From Lineus longissimus (lineage: Eukaryota > Nemertea > Pilidiophora > Heteronemertea > Lineidae): 64,000 nucleotides of DNA. Below are positions 11,101 through 41,310 of this stretch, piece by piece; position 1 is the stretch's first letter; each line of letters opens with the position of its first letter. Made by a program: the position numbers and the translations under genes. The notes below the pieces were generated by a model, which searched no databases, had not been told where the DNA came from, and saw nothing but the letters and a program-made list of their open reading frames with translations. The stretch is from contig NC_088323.1 in assembly GCF_910592395.1 (NCBI RefSeq), positions 15,545,501 to 15,609,500 on the forward strand, read 5' to 3'.

Positions 11101-12273
11101 TGTTCACATTAATATGTAAAGAGCAATCTCTAGTGAACTCACACAACTGTTTGACATGGGGGACCCGGGGAGCCCCCCAAACCCCCGTCCTTCTGACATA
11201 TTTAGCCAGTACATTGGGGGATGAGTCCCCCAAACCCCCAAAAATATATTTTGTGAGAAAAATAAGTGAAAATTGTATTACTTCTTTGATGCGAGTGTAT
11301 CCTTAAATCCACTGTCATCACTAGATCCTTTGATAATAAGCCATAGCTAAATTTAAGTGTAGCCAATTAGAAATTAATCTAAAAAATAAGTCCCCCCCCT
11401 CCCGGGCCCACTCTGTCGAATGGTAGAAAAACTGGCATTTTTATTTTAATGAATAAGATATATACCCAGGAAAATAATCATTAAGCTCATCTTTAGTTGA
11501 AGCTCTTAAAACCGCACTGAATTTTGTTGACCCCCTTCCCCCTTCCCCCTCGATCCCCTCCCCTCCCCCCTAAAAGCGCAAATTGGCTTCACAATAATTG
11601 CTATTGCCCCTTATCCCACGGCACGCAAAGACAAACTCATACCGACTTAGACGACCACAACAGGAGAAGGCGCGTAAGGAAGTTGGGATATGATTATGGC
11701 ATTAGTAATTAACCACCTCGCTGAAAATTGTAAAATACAAAGTCACCAAAAAGATTTTTTTCAATTTTATTTTCTCTACATGGAATTAAAATGCTATTTA
11801 AGCCATCTAATGCAACAATAGGTTCATATTTACATAGGAAATTGTTCCGGACGCGCACTTTCTCTTCCGGACGCGCTCCGGACAACGCGCAAACAGAGTT
11901 CCGGACGCACATTAGGTGGACCCCTCAGAATGCACTTCTGACAGTGACTGAGTGAGACACACTTTGACTTGAACCAACTCAACTGCATAAATCCATTATC
12001 AGTACAGAGTGACTACATACTGTTGTTTGAAGGCACACAAGCATGACATGCATTACAATGTACTGTTCATGGTACACAGGTGTCACATGGAATAATTTGA
12101 CAGACTTCACGGTTGAATGATTTCCGGAAACAGCTGTTTTCAAGTGGTGAAAATTGCATTAAGCTACAAAGTGATCATTAAACGGGTTATTCGTAGGGTG
12201 GGAACATCAATATATCTACCTCTTTGTGCTGTCCTTCCGAGAAATTCGGAACACATTCCACCAAACGCGGCAT
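1939..12273 (-). CDS. FTCD: Formiminotransferase-cyclodeaminase, 5' three coding exons (3' part outside window)
   Basis: FTCD is a bifunctional folate enzyme of histidine breakdown. It moves the formimino group of N-formiminoglutamate to tetrahydrofolate, then deaminates it to methenyl-THF. Three minus-strand exons (12273-12220, 4952-4769, 2156-1939) join in phase into 152 codons of the formiminotransferase N-subdomain. Visible family motifs are [10 protein letters not shown] near residues 5-14, [19 protein letters not shown] in exon 2, [16 protein letters not shown] across the exon 2/3 junction, and YGEAA and IRAGEYE in exon 3. The His of GEHPR falls at residue 82, the position known as catalytic in the mammalian enzyme. 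The start ATG is followed by PRLVEC, matching the family N-terminus. The cyclodeaminase domain and the rest of the transferase lie beyond the left edge. Intron 1 is about 7.3 kb and is filled with mobile elements. The gene is head to head with ZMYND11. Confidence 0.93.
2375..3160. repeat. Tandem repeat, about 103-120 bp unit, 7 copies
   Basis: Units start ATTAGAGGTGTCCCTGGGTC and contain an A-run/T-run pair (AAAAAACAAAAAAACCC then TTTTTTGG) followed by TTAAGGCTGGTGGAGAACTC. Units differ by indels in the homopolymers. In FTCD intron 2. Confidence 0.9.
3244..3425 (+). mobile_element. MITE family A, copy 6
   Basis: Full-length copy in FTCD intron 2. Confidence 0.85.
3426..3726. other. FTCD intron stretch, nothing recognised
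   Basis: No conserved coding sequence or repeat seen on either strand. Confidence 0.5.
3727..4111 (-). mobile_element. MITE family B, copy 1
   Basis: Family B is about 360-390 bp with terminal repeats CAGGCCTTTCAATTAC / GTAATTGAAAGGCCTG, internal GGGGACAT boxes, a poly-A/T run and a small hairpin ACACCGTATACGGTGT near one end. This copy is in minus orientation (poly-A side first). Confidence 0.85.
4112..4372. other. Spacer between two head-to-head B elements
   Basis: Contains its own inverted pair, GAATCCCCGATC near 4191 and GATCGGGGATTG near 4289. The B1-spacer-B2 unit may be a compound foldback. No coding sequence. Confidence 0.5.
4373..4749 (+). mobile_element. MITE family B, copy 2
   Basis: Full-length, plus orientation; ends 20 bp from FTCD exon 2. 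Together with copy 1 it forms a large inverted repeat. Confidence 0.85.
4769..4952 (-). CDS. FTCD: FTCD coding exon 2
   Basis: 184 nt between a TATTTCAG acceptor and a GTAGGT donor; starts in phase 0 and ends in phase 1. It encodes residues 19-79 with [11 protein letters not shown] and [12 protein letters not shown], closely matching mammalian FTCD. Its downstream side abuts family B element copy 2. Confidence 0.93.
5225..5397 (+). mobile_element. MITE family A, copy 7
   Basis: Slightly shortened copy (CTGCAGAACCTCTC to TTCAACTGTA). Confidence 0.8.
5449..5845 (+). mobile_element. MITE family B, copy 3
   Basis: Ends decayed (GGGCGTTTCAATTACATGG ... CGAAAGGCTTGG); the interior is typical. Belongs to the subtype with ATAGCGGTGTGAAAATGATG at the right end. 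Confidence 0.82.
6099..6280 (-). mobile_element. MITE family A, copy 8
   Basis: Full-length minus copy; carries the AGATCTGAC variant also seen in copies 9-10. Confidence 0.85.
6281..6997. other. FTCD intron 1 stretch, nothing recognised
   Basis: AT-rich sequence. A 102-codon open frame on the plus strand has no recognisable domain and is antisense to FTCD; taken as chance. Confidence 0.5.
6998..7540 (+). mobile_element. MITE family A, head-to-tail trimer (copies 9-11)
   Basis: Three complete copies at 6998-7179, 7178-7360 and 7359-7540. Adjacent copies share one TA dinucleotide. Copies 9 and 10 carry AGATCTGAGAGTATCC; copy 11 carries the usual CCCGAGGGTGTCC. Confidence 0.88.
7541..8083. 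other. FTCD intron 1 stretch, nothing recognised
   Basis: No conserved coding sequence found on either strand; no repeat family recognised. Confidence 0.45.
8084..8620. mobile_element. TIR element T
   Basis: About 535 bp bounded by GCCCACACGGGCGACAAAAT and ATTTTGTTGCCCGTGTGCAC. Internal AAAACATTTG / CAAATGTTTT motifs recur in both orientations. No coding sequence. Confidence 0.7.
8858..9215. repeat. Tandem duplication, about 178 bp x 2
   Basis: Two copies of a block starting AATGGCGTCAACATGCAGG / AATGGTGTCAACATGCAGG and ending CCCTCGGCCAAGAAATCTTG, differing by a few substitutions and small indels. A third, partial start occurs near 9370. Confidence 0.8.
9478..9565. repeat. Short inverted repeat / hairpin
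   Basis: GCATGCTCCAGGTGTGACAC with a T-run is mirrored by an A-run and GTGCCACACCAGGGAGCATG, giving a stem of about 35 bp with a few mismatches. Confidence 0.7.
9618..9809 (-). mobile_element. MITE family A, copy 12 (diverged)
   Basis: Recognisable ends (ACAGTGGAACCTCTC, ATTCCACTGTA), interior diverged; likely an older copy. Confidence 0.75.
9868..10246 (+). mobile_element. MITE family C, copy 1
   Basis: Family C is about 370 bp with ends AATAGCATTCCGCG / CGCGGAATGCTATT, a central GTCACGTGAC palindrome, GGACATGTGCCAGATTG and AGCAGCTGCAGTGACGTCAT near the right end. No coding capacity. Confidence 0.85.
10247..10665. other. FTCD intron 1 stretch, nothing recognised
   Basis: AT-rich; no gene or known repeat seen. 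Confidence 0.45.
10666..11922. mobile_element. TIR element V, about 1.26 kb with 200-bp terminal repeats
   Basis: Left end CCTAATGCGCGTCCGGAAC and right end GTTCCGGACGCACATTAGG open long inverted repeats containing repeated CGTCCGGA boxes, then TAAATATGAACTTAATGTTG / CAACAATAGGTTCATATTTA and a CCAAGGAGA-type stretch. The roughly 800-bp core, with CCCCC-rich patches, has no convincing ORF: a non-autonomous DNA transposon. Confidence 0.8.
12220..12273 (-). CDS. FTCD: FTCD coding exon 1
   Basis: Encodes 18 residues beginning [14 protein letters not shown]. It ends in a full GAG codon before a GTAGAT donor (phase 0). It is too short for ORF finders and was recognised by the conserved VPNFSEG motif at the N-terminus of formiminotransferases. 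The next exon starts in phase 0 with [10 protein letters not shown]. Confidence 0.9.
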
Positions 12274-12410
12274 TTTTGGAGAAAATCTTAACCAAAAATC
12301 AAAGAAACTGCAGGAATTATTTGCCGGATGCGAAGAACGTCACGCTTTTCTGTGTACAAAGCAACGCACGTTGTGATGACGCGGCAAATTATGTGGCGTG
12401 ACGTAGCACG
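12274..12410. promoter_or_regulatory. Candidate bidirectional promoter FTCD / ZMYND11
   Basis: Short CpG-containing stretch between the FTCD start codon (minus) and a proposed non-coding ZMYND11 first exon (plus). It carries several CREB/ATF-like TGACG motifs: AACGTCACG at 12337-12345, TGATGACGCGG at 12373-12383 and GTGACGTAG at 12398-12406. It is among the few kilobase-scale stretches here without a recognisable transposon. Its promoter role is inferred from the divergent genes. Confidence 0.6.
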
Positions 12411-12472
12411 CAAGTAGTAATTTCAGCTTCGCAAACTGCTGCGAAAATCTCACATTTTAGCTAAATTACCAG
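12411..12472 (+). other. ZMYND11: Putative non-coding first exon of ZMYND11 (5' UTR)
   Basis: The stretch ends in a near-consensus donor, ACCAG|GTAAGA, at 12472/12473. The next acceptor in sense, TTATTTGCAG at 12865, lies 5 nt upstream of the ZMYND11 ATG. The 5' end is not determinable from sequence. Confidence 0.5.
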
Positions 12473-12816
12473 GTAAGATGGTGAACAATTATCGATTGCT
12501 ATATGTCACATTGTTCTATCCTTCCTTCTGCACAAAGTTAACAAAGTTTGATCATGATCTTTCCGCTCAATTTTGAGAGATTCTATGCGAAAGTAGGTGG
12601 TTCGCAGGCCTGATTTATTTTGGAATGAAGCCATTTTTGGGGCATTCCCACTATTCATGCACTGGCCTGTACATACAATGCATCATGTATACATTGTGTA
12701 TCCTGAATGTTGGTGCCTAATCTCACCAGATAGGTCAGTAGGTCAAGAACACAGTCAGTAATTGTTGAATGCCTATATAGGCCAATGCAGATGAGATGGA
12801 AGCCATTTGTCATGCC

Positions 12817-12851
12817 GATAGAGAGGTGTCCGCTAAGGGAGGTTCCGCTGT
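12817..12851 (-). mobile_element. Family A fragment next to ZMYND11 exon 1 acceptor
   Basis: GATAGAGAGGTGTCCGCTAA then GGGAGGTTCCGCTGT is the right part of a minus-orientation family A copy, ending 13 nt before the acceptor AG. Confidence 0.8.
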
Positions 12852-12870
12852 CTTCTTATTTGCAGGCAAA

Positions 12871-33323
<20,453 letters not shown>

Positions 33324-33910
33324 ACGTCAACAAACCACCATTTGAAACGATATTGAACTATTCCATGTAAATATTGTATAAAAGATTGCTGTATTCTCGC
33401 CAGCGGGCGTGGACGGGTCGTAGTGTCTGTGCTGGCCAGTAGGAGGTGTTGCTGGCTAGATGTCATGTCACGTTGTCATGGAGATCACTGGTATTCAGTA
33501 ACTGGGGAATATTCTTGAGCATTTGTTAGCGATTTCAAGTCTAATTTACCTCTTTCCTGATCAGCGCCTCGAGTGATTGGCTCATTGTTTGAATACAAAA
33601 TGGCCGACTTTGGTCAGGTTTGTCTTTCACAATATTGCCGGAGGACGAGTGTTGATGGTTAAGTACGACAGTATGCGAACCGGCCGGTGCCCTAGCTGAT
33701 CTTAGGGTGATGGAATAACTGGGGTCAGAGGCCTGTTGTTAGCCACGAGCGTCCTTGTGGACTTTGCGCTAAACCCTGTCTACTTATCTCTTGTTTAGCC
33801 CTAATGTAAATGATGACAAAGACATTGGGCTCTTTGAATTATCAAAATTTTTGATATTTCCGACATCACGTCAGTCGTGACATCAAATAAACGCAGACTG
33901 AACCCAAAAC
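33324..33910 (+). other. ZMYND11: Probable ZMYND11 3' UTR with AATAAA
   Basis: Follows the stop codon. The first good poly(A) signal, AATAAA, is at 33886-33891 in CATCAAATAAACGC. No repeat was recognised here. The true cleavage site may be further downstream. Confidence 0.5.
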
Positions 33911-34077
33911 TTGGCAAAGTTCAACCACTCCACCGCAAGAGGTGCTTATCTGGTAAGAGGCAAATTGCAGACATTCACATCTTGACAAATTTTCTTTCTT
34001 ATATATTTCTATCTGTGTTGCAATTCGCAAGTGTGAAGTGTGAATTATAAAAGTCGGACATTGTTAATAGTCGTACT

Positions 34078-34508
34078 TCCACCTATCAAATCCCCGTGTC
34101 TTTTGCGCTTACACCTATGAATTGCCGTGTCTAAATAGACCTGTGTGTCAAATCCCCGTGTCTATTAGCCCCATCAAGCTCGATGGGGCTAATCGGGGGC
34201 TAATTTAGACCCGTGTTCAACACGGGTTTTTTGATAGGTGGAATCTGAATAGACACGGCAATTGCAAGTTCTAAGACCCGGTGACAGATGGCGCGGTGTA
34301 GTTGCCTCGGTATTGCGCATGCGAAATTCCCCTCCAACGGGAAAGAAACACAGGAGAGCTCCCTACCTACAGCGCACCTGTCGCCGGGACTATTAACCAT
34401 TGTCTAACACCACTGATAGGTGTAAGTGCACCGCGGGTTTTTTGACACACGGTGAAGAAACGGGTCTTGAAAAAACACGGGGTTTTATGATAGGTGGAAC
34501 TACGACTA
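34078..34508. mobile_element. TIR element E, copy 1
   Basis: TAGTCGTACTTCCACCTATC ... GATAGGTGGAACTACGACTA, 431 bp. Internal CCCGTGTCT / AGACACGG motifs are repeated in both orientations. Confidence 0.8.
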
Positions 34509-34870
34509 TTGTGTTCAAATATCCCAGTTTACAGTGTTGATTATTTCACTTGGTACCTGACGTTTCAATCTATCATAGTGAAGTGGCTGTTTAAAGTATG
34601 AAGTCGGCACAGAGGTGAGGGTCCACTAAAGCAATTATGAATAGAGCACGAAAAGATTAGTAGGGACAGTGATGTTTGTCTCAAATAGGTCATTTCTATC
34701 ATGTTTTAATTCTGTAATCAGGACACCTGTATTAAGGACAGTGTTGCCCACACCGAAGGATGTCCTTCATGGAATATTCAGCTGCAGTCTCTAGCCAATT
34801 TCATAAAACTGGCATTAACTCTTTCGTTACCCCATCCGGTGTAAACTAGGTCTGCGCCCTGGCCCGTACA

Positions 34871-35054
34871 TGTACAATGGAACCTCCCTTAACGGACACC
34901 TCGTTTTTAAGGACAACCTCTCTATTCAGGACACTAGTTTTGGTCCCAAATTGGTTGTTTCCATTCAATTTGACCTCGCTTATAGGTACACCTCTCTAAT
35001 AAGGACACCACTTTTCAGTCCCAAGGGTGTCCTCAATAGAGAGGTTCCACTGTA
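34871..35054 (+). mobile_element. MITE family A, copy 20
   Basis: TACAATGGAACCTCCC ... GTTCCACTGTA. A further degenerate family A remnant lies at about 34715-34790. Confidence 0.8.
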
Positions 35055-37357
35055 TTGGTACTGCTAAATTGTCCCCAAGTTCTATTATTCCACTACAGTC
35101 CTTATACATGCAAGTCTTTTGTTAGTTACACCTGAAAAAACAAGATGGCAGCACTGCACTCTGCTCAATCTAAGATTGGGTGATGTTTGGCTATTTTACA
35201 ATGAAACTTTTCCTGTGACTAGTTAGGATCCAGGTCACCCAGTCTATGCCAAATGTGAGCCAGGGGTACAATACAAGCCCTTGATTATGAAGGGATTCTC
35301 AAATGAAGGTTACCATGGTCTGTTATGTGCTCACCACAGCTTTCAATACTTGATGTATCTGAAGAGGCACTCTGAACTTGGCATGGACTTATCAAGGAGC
35401 TGCTCACGGTGCTGAACTTCTAGCTTGCCTGTCGGCGAAGTGCCTTGCCCGAGACCTGGCTACTTGTAGGAGGAGCACGCATTTTAAAGTTATAGTAGTG
35501 ATAGTGCAATTGGTTCGAGCCATTTGGAGGCCGACATGTGAAGGCCTATCTGGGTTCTCCTTCTTCTCCGTATAAAAAGGCGCATATTGCTGACTAAGGA
35601 ACGAGGCATTGCCTCATCATCTCTATCGGACCAAATGATATACTTTTATATGCACGCATATAGCACGCCACAGCTAGGTCCGAGTCTGTGGACAAATGGT
35701 TGGTTTAATTTGTCTCTTCGATATGGCTCCTTTGATATTGCATTAGATTTTCATTGCAATTCAATCTATTCAAGGTATAGCATATTTGAACCTGCCTGCG
35801 CCACAGGTACAATGCTAGTACACTTTAATATCCCTGTGGTAACGAAGGGTTAAAGCTACGAGAGTACAAGTCACAGAGGTCTTGGCTGCAGGTTTTGATA
35901 ACCTTTTCTTCCAGTTTGTTGTGTGAATGTGTGTATTCTGTCCCGTGATTAAGAACCTTTCTCTAGATACAAATGTAAATTGAGATTATAGTATTTCTAA
36001 TTGTTTTATTGATAGTTTTATCAGTACATAGGTTAGGATCTTATGTAAACATACATTTTTTAGAGATATTTAAATTAAATCCCTCTTTTTGTGGTTGACG
36101 AAAATGGTACTTGTACAGAGTGGCTAAGAAAGTAGGTTACTTTTGGCCAGTGCTGTAAACGCGGAAATACTTGCGGCCATTACACTTTGCGGTTTTGTGA
36201 AGTAGCTAATGTTGCATACTTTTAATTTATCAGCAACCTCGTTGCTATCATTTCAATTTATTTTATTTTCGCCGCCATAGAGTAAAGAAACGCGAAAATA
36301 AACGGCACGCAAGTATATCCTGGTTACCTTTGTGTTTTCAACTAACTTTTCATTTTGGTTATAGCCCCTTTCAATGTTTTGAGACAAATGTAATATTCTT
36401 TTACTAGAAATCACTCAAAATCACTAAAAAAAATCTTACTGTAAAAATAATTGTGCTCTATTGTGAATTGTCCCTGGTGACACAAAATTAAACGTATTTT
36501 ATAATTTAATTTCTGAGCATCCCATCATGTTAGAGGCGAGTGTAAATAGTCGGATTTTATAAATAAGCGAACTTGAAATACATGTATAGCTGATATACTT
36601 TAATCAGGAGTGACAATAAATATTGACGAATATTGACATTTTGTGTTGTGTCAGGTGCCCCGCAACAGGTATAAAATTCAATGCTGCGACCTAGAACAAT
36701 TATTGCTGCGATGAGGGATAGTAACAAATAACGCTCATCTGCGGGTAAAACTAGTGAGAGTTGGATTTGATCTTGATCACAGGTTGTGGTGATCACTGAT
36801 TCTTGTCGCAGGTGCCAGCAATGGAGAGATTTTTGTCGCAGTTCTCAGCAACAGAAATTGATAGTTTGCGGCTGCATTTTATAATATTGACTTTGACTTG
36901 AGGTAGCTTTAGTGTTGGCACATTTTCTTCGATAATGACACAAGTTGTACAGTATGTCCCAAAAAACATTTCCCCAGGCCCTCAAAAATTATACTGGGGC
37001 CAACGGGTGTGGGCAGGGCAAATATGAGGCAGACAAATTTATCTTGTCAGTGTGCAATGTAGGGGTTTAACCTGCTCTTCCTGAAGATGTACGAAATACT
37101 TCCACAGATAAAACTTGGTCAGTGTCTTTCTCAGTCGCAGAGATTTGACATCACGAGTTGAAGTACCTAGATACACATTTTGCTACTCTAATCTCCCGCT
37201 TCTGAGTGCCAAAATACACAGTCTTCATGCATTGTTTTGCTAACTGTGGAATGCAATGCTTTTGCAGGGTAATACGGAAGTTTTAAAAAAATGATTAGTG
37301 ACATGTTTTTGGGCCACACTGTACCGCTTTGATTTCTGATCAGTGACCTTGGAAACC
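35055..37357. other. Intergenic, nothing recognised
   Basis: 2.3 kb downstream of ZMYND11 without recognisable coding sequence or repeat family. Part may be extended 3' UTR. Confidence 0.45.
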
Positions 37358-37958
37358 CTTAACCACTTAATGCCGCAATAAAGTTTTTCTTACCTTCCCG
37401 CTCGGCCGGAATTAATTGCAGGAAAATGTAATTTTTCTTCTTTACAGCGGCCATTGATCAAGTGCTGCCAGCTGGTGTTTTTGTGAAGAACTCAGCCTCC
37501 TCAGTTTCAGTTTCCCACGATTGTTTGAATAGGGTTTTGAGTACAGGATTTCACATGGGACAATCCTGTGGCTGGCTGACGTATATATACGTCTTACGGC
37601 AGAGCGGTTCAGATACAGTTCGCGTATATATACGTCTTACGGCAGAGCGGTTCAGATACAGTTTGCGTATATATACGTCTTACGGCAGAGCGGTTCAGAT
37701 ACAGTTCGCGTATATATACGTCTTACGGCAGTGCGGTTCAGATAGAGTTCGCGTATATATACGTCTTACGGCAGAGCTGTTCAGATACAGTTCGCGTATA
37801 TATACGTCTTACGGCAGAGCGGTTCAGATACAGTTCGCGTATATATACGTCTTACGGCAGAGCGGTTCAGATACAGTTCGCGTATATATACGTCTTACGG
37901 CAGAGCGGTTCAGATACAGTTCGCGTATATATACGTCTCATGGCATCAAGTGGTTAAG
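37358..37958. mobile_element. TIR element M containing a 43-bp minisatellite
   Basis: Ends TTAACCACTTAATGCC / GGCATCAAGTGGTTAA. The right 360 bp is eight tandem units of about 43 bp, each with the palindrome CGTATATATACG then CTTACGGCAGAGCGGTTCAG. Confidence 0.8.
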
Positions 37959-38136
37959 AAATATTATTGTACACAATGATTTTACTACAGTTTGTTATTG
38001 TGGGGAGAATATATACATACTATCATATTATGTTATAATACCAGAATGAAAAGAAGAGAATAAAATATTTCACTGTTAGGTTGACTTTAGTGTTGTTTTT
38101 GTTTAGGGGAAGGCTGTGCCAGTTGACATATCTAAC

Positions 38137-38681
38137 TACAGCGGAACCTCCCTTAGCGGACACCTTTCTATTAAGGTCACCCTCTCTAAAAAGGACACTA
38201 GTTTTGATCCCAAATTGGTACTTTCCATTCAATTTGACCTCTCTAATAGCATTCCGCGAAGTTACTATTTATAGCTCACAAGGTCATTTGAATAAGATAT
38301 TGATGACGTTTTAGTCACGTGACAGTCGGACACTGACACTTATTTCTACGCATTTGAGCTTATTTCAAAGTCAATTATATGACCCTGCATTGTTTTTAGC
38401 ATGAATGATACCATAGAGTCCGAGAGAGAAATATTCAGAACAATTATGTAGTATTTCCAACACTCGGATATGTGCCAGATTGAATCTAACTGCCCTAGTT
38501 AGAAAGCCTGAATCCATTACGAAACCGCATGTTTGTCCGACATTGCCTGTAATTCAGCGATGGGAAAATAGAGGGCAGCAGCTGCAGTGACGTCATTATC
38601 GCGGAATGCTATTAGGACACCTCTCTATTTAGGACAGCATTTGTTAGTACAGAGTGTCCTTAATAGAGAGGTTCTGCTTTA
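38137..38681 (+). mobile_element. MITE family A, copy 21, interrupted by a C element
   Basis: Left part 38137-38244 and right part 38614-38681 flank a family C copy. The join would restore the CTCTCTAAT / AGGACACCTC segment of family A. Confidence 0.85.
38245..38613 (+). mobile_element. MITE family C, copy 4 (nested in A)
   Basis: Full-length, AATAGCATTCCGCG to CGCGGAATGCTATT, GTCACGTGAC kept. Confidence 0.9.
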
Positions 38682-38869
38682 TCTCCGACTTAGCTGAATC
38701 ATCTTGGATTATTAGATCTTCAAATTTCCTCTTTGGTTGCACTGGACGAGTTCTCCAGTACTAATCTCCCATGTGGGATGAGTGCTTTTGTTGGCAACAC
38801 CTTGGTGAATTGTTGGTCCAATCACAACGTTTCCGCAAGAGATTAGAGAAAAGGGCCATCGAAGGCTGC

Positions 38870-40000
38870 TGTCGACTTGGAATAGGACGGCAGGCAGTAT
38901 TTGCACCACGCCACCACGGGCACCACGCGACCACCACGCCACCACGCGAACAGGCGGAGCGATCATAATGACGATATCAAAACAGACCATCAGACCACAG
39001 ACACTTGAGAGTTGTGGTTACACCTACCAATTATAGATGGCATGTTGGTATACTGCGTTGTTGCCTGACGGGATTTACGAGTATTTATTACTTGTTAATG
39101 GCATTCGCAAAAAGCAGGGCTATTATTAAGCCGCTACACATCCGTGTCCAACCGTTTGTCATGAGAGATCTTATCACACCATTATTGTTATCACAATACT
39201 GTCACTGCGGAGAAAGTATAGATCGGAGACCTATTATTGCGAATTCGTGTTGTACAGAGACTTGTCCATTAAAGGGCACTATAGGCAGCATCTTGGTAGG
39301 CAACATAAAGTTACACAAAGTAGCCAGTGAGTCTCTCACCTCTCACAGTTTGTCCTAACCTAGTCACGCCTGTAACAGGGATACATTCAGTGATGAATCA
39401 AATAAGACCTAATGCCCTTACTCTGTTTATAAGTCAGCTAAAGTTGGCCAATTTGACCCCCTGCTCCTACATAGTCCCCCTTTAATGGGAAACTATAGGC
39501 AACAGCTAGGTAGGCAAGATAAAGTTACACAAAGTCGCCAATAAGGGTCTCTCACACAACAGTATGTTGAAACTATGCACACGTGTTCGAGTGAGTGATA
39601 AATCTAACTCCTCCCCCCCCCCCCCCCCAACCCACCCAACCCAAACGAACGGCCACCCCTTTAAAGGGAGATCGACTATATAACCCACTCGTACTCGTAT
39701 GGTTTTTGCAGGTCAGTCGTCAGTTGGAGTAGGTCTAGTTACTCAACGGTAATTCAGTACGTATTTCCGTAGTTGGCGTACGCCTTTATTCCAATAATCC
39801 CAAGAACGGGCATCAGAGAAGCTAGGATAGCAGCCAACGCCATCTATAATTGTTCCAAGAAACCATGATCCAATGAATCGACCGCTATTTTGATATCGTC
39901 ATTATGATCGCTCCGCCTGTTCGCGTGGTGGCGTGGTGGTCGCGTGGTGCCCGTGGTGGCGTGGTGCAAATACCGCCTGCCGAATAGGACGGGGTGTTTT
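38870..40000. mobile_element. Element R, about 1.1 kb with inverted 110-bp ends
   Basis: 38871-38990 (GGACGGCAGGCAGTATTTGC, repeated CCACCACG, GCGGAGCGATCATAATGACG) recurs inverted at 39885-40000. Two S-type elements lie inside. No ORF supported. Confidence 0.7.
39262..39486. mobile_element. Small TIR element S, copy 2 (with a partial copy 39482-39670)
   Basis: AAAGGGCACTATAGGCAGCA ... CTACATAGTCCCCCTTTAA; resembles 55986-56205. The second partial copy shares ACTATAGGCAACAGCTAGG and carries a C-run of about 18 near 39609. Confidence 0.65.
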
Positions 40001-40005
40001 GCTTG

Positions 40006-40272
40006 CAATAGGCACCAGGTTATACCAGCCATTACAAGGAATCATTTTTTTACGCCTCATTCGAAAGACCAAGCAATCTCAGTGAAGCGACTTGCACAGT
40101 TAGGTTAGTATTAACCCATGATCTCTCATGATCTAATCAATAGGCACCAGGTTATACCAGCCATTACAAGGAATCAATTTTTTACACCTCATTCGAAAGA
40201 CCAAGCAATCTCAGTAAAGCGACTTGGACAGTTAGGTTAGTATTAACCCATGATCTCTCATGATCTAATCAA
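40006..40272. repeat. Tandem duplication, about 131 bp x 2
   Basis: Two near-identical blocks starting AATAGGCACCAGGTTATACC and ending CTCTCATGATCTAATC. Confidence 0.85.
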
Positions 40273-40543
40273 TAGTCGTACTTCCACCTATCACTAAATC
40301 CCCGTGTCTTTTGCGCTTACACCTATGAATTGCCGTGTCTAAATAGACCCGTGTGTCAAATCCCCGTGTCTATTAGCCCCATCTAGCTCGATGGGGCTAA
40401 TCGGGGGCTAATTTAGACCCGTGTTCAACACGGGTTTTTTGATAGGTGGAATCTGAATAGACACGGCAATTGCAAGTTCTAAGATCCGGCGACAGATGGC
40501 GCGGTGTAGTTGCCTCGGTGTTGCGCCCCCGCCAACGGGAAAG
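40273..40543. mobile_element. TIR element E, copy 2 (right end missing)
   Basis: Same start as copy 1 (TAGTCGTACTTCCACCTATC) and collinear to the CCAACGGGAAAG point, then lost. Confidence 0.8.
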
Positions 40544-40774
40544 ACTGATTAATAATCCACTATCGTTTTATCGGAATCAATTTAACCTGGTTGTATTGTC
40601 TGCAACAACTGGTTGTGGGATTTCAATTAATGACCATTTAAACCACAGTAATCCAATGATAAAATCATTTTACAGATTTCACGCTTATTATCAAATTTAT
40701 AAAATCATGAAAATGTTGCAAAATTCCTTTACAAGGTGAAACACTTTTCAATGACAGTTATTCGGGTGTGTGAA

Positions 40775-41310
40775 GTGAGCTCCCAGTTCCCAGTTCCCAG
40801 TTCCCAGTTCCTTATTCTTGCCCATTTTGAAACATGGTATGTTTGGGTACGAATAAGGAACCAGGAAATGGGCTAAGCATTTCCCAGTTCCCAATTCAAA
40901 TTTCTTTCAAATATTAACCCTCCAAAGTCCGATAACTCAACCTGATGGTTTTAACCCTTTCCTACCCACCTCCCGATTCAACTATCAGTGATCAGTGACT
41001 TTAACCCTTTCTGACCCATTCCCCGGTTCAAAATACCGGCTCCTTATTCGCCTTAACTCATTTTAACCCTTTATAACTCCATTTCCCGATTCAAATGCTG
41101 GCTCCCGATTAATTTACTGTCACTTTAACCCTTTCTGACGCTATTTCCCGGTTCAAAATGCCAACTCCTTATTCGTCTTAACGTATTTTAGCCCTCTATA
41201 ACTCCATTTTCCGATTCAAATGCTAGCTCCCGATTCAGCTACAAGTCACTTTAACCCTTGCTGACTCCATTTCCCGGTTCAAATTGCCAGCTCCTTATTC
41301 GTGTGGCACA
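40775..41310. repeat. Degenerate tandem repeats with CCCAGTTCC and TTTAACCCTTTCTGAC blocks
   Basis: Four CCCAGTTC units at 40779-40810, then four to five loosely repeated blocks of about 110 bp with CCCGGTTCAAAATGCC and CTCCTTATTCG. Confidence 0.7.

Noticed and set aside
37462-38049. 195-codon frame with a repeated peptide (VYIRLTAERFRYS)
   Set aside because: Translation of the 43-bp minisatellite in element M; the unit length allows an open frame by chance.
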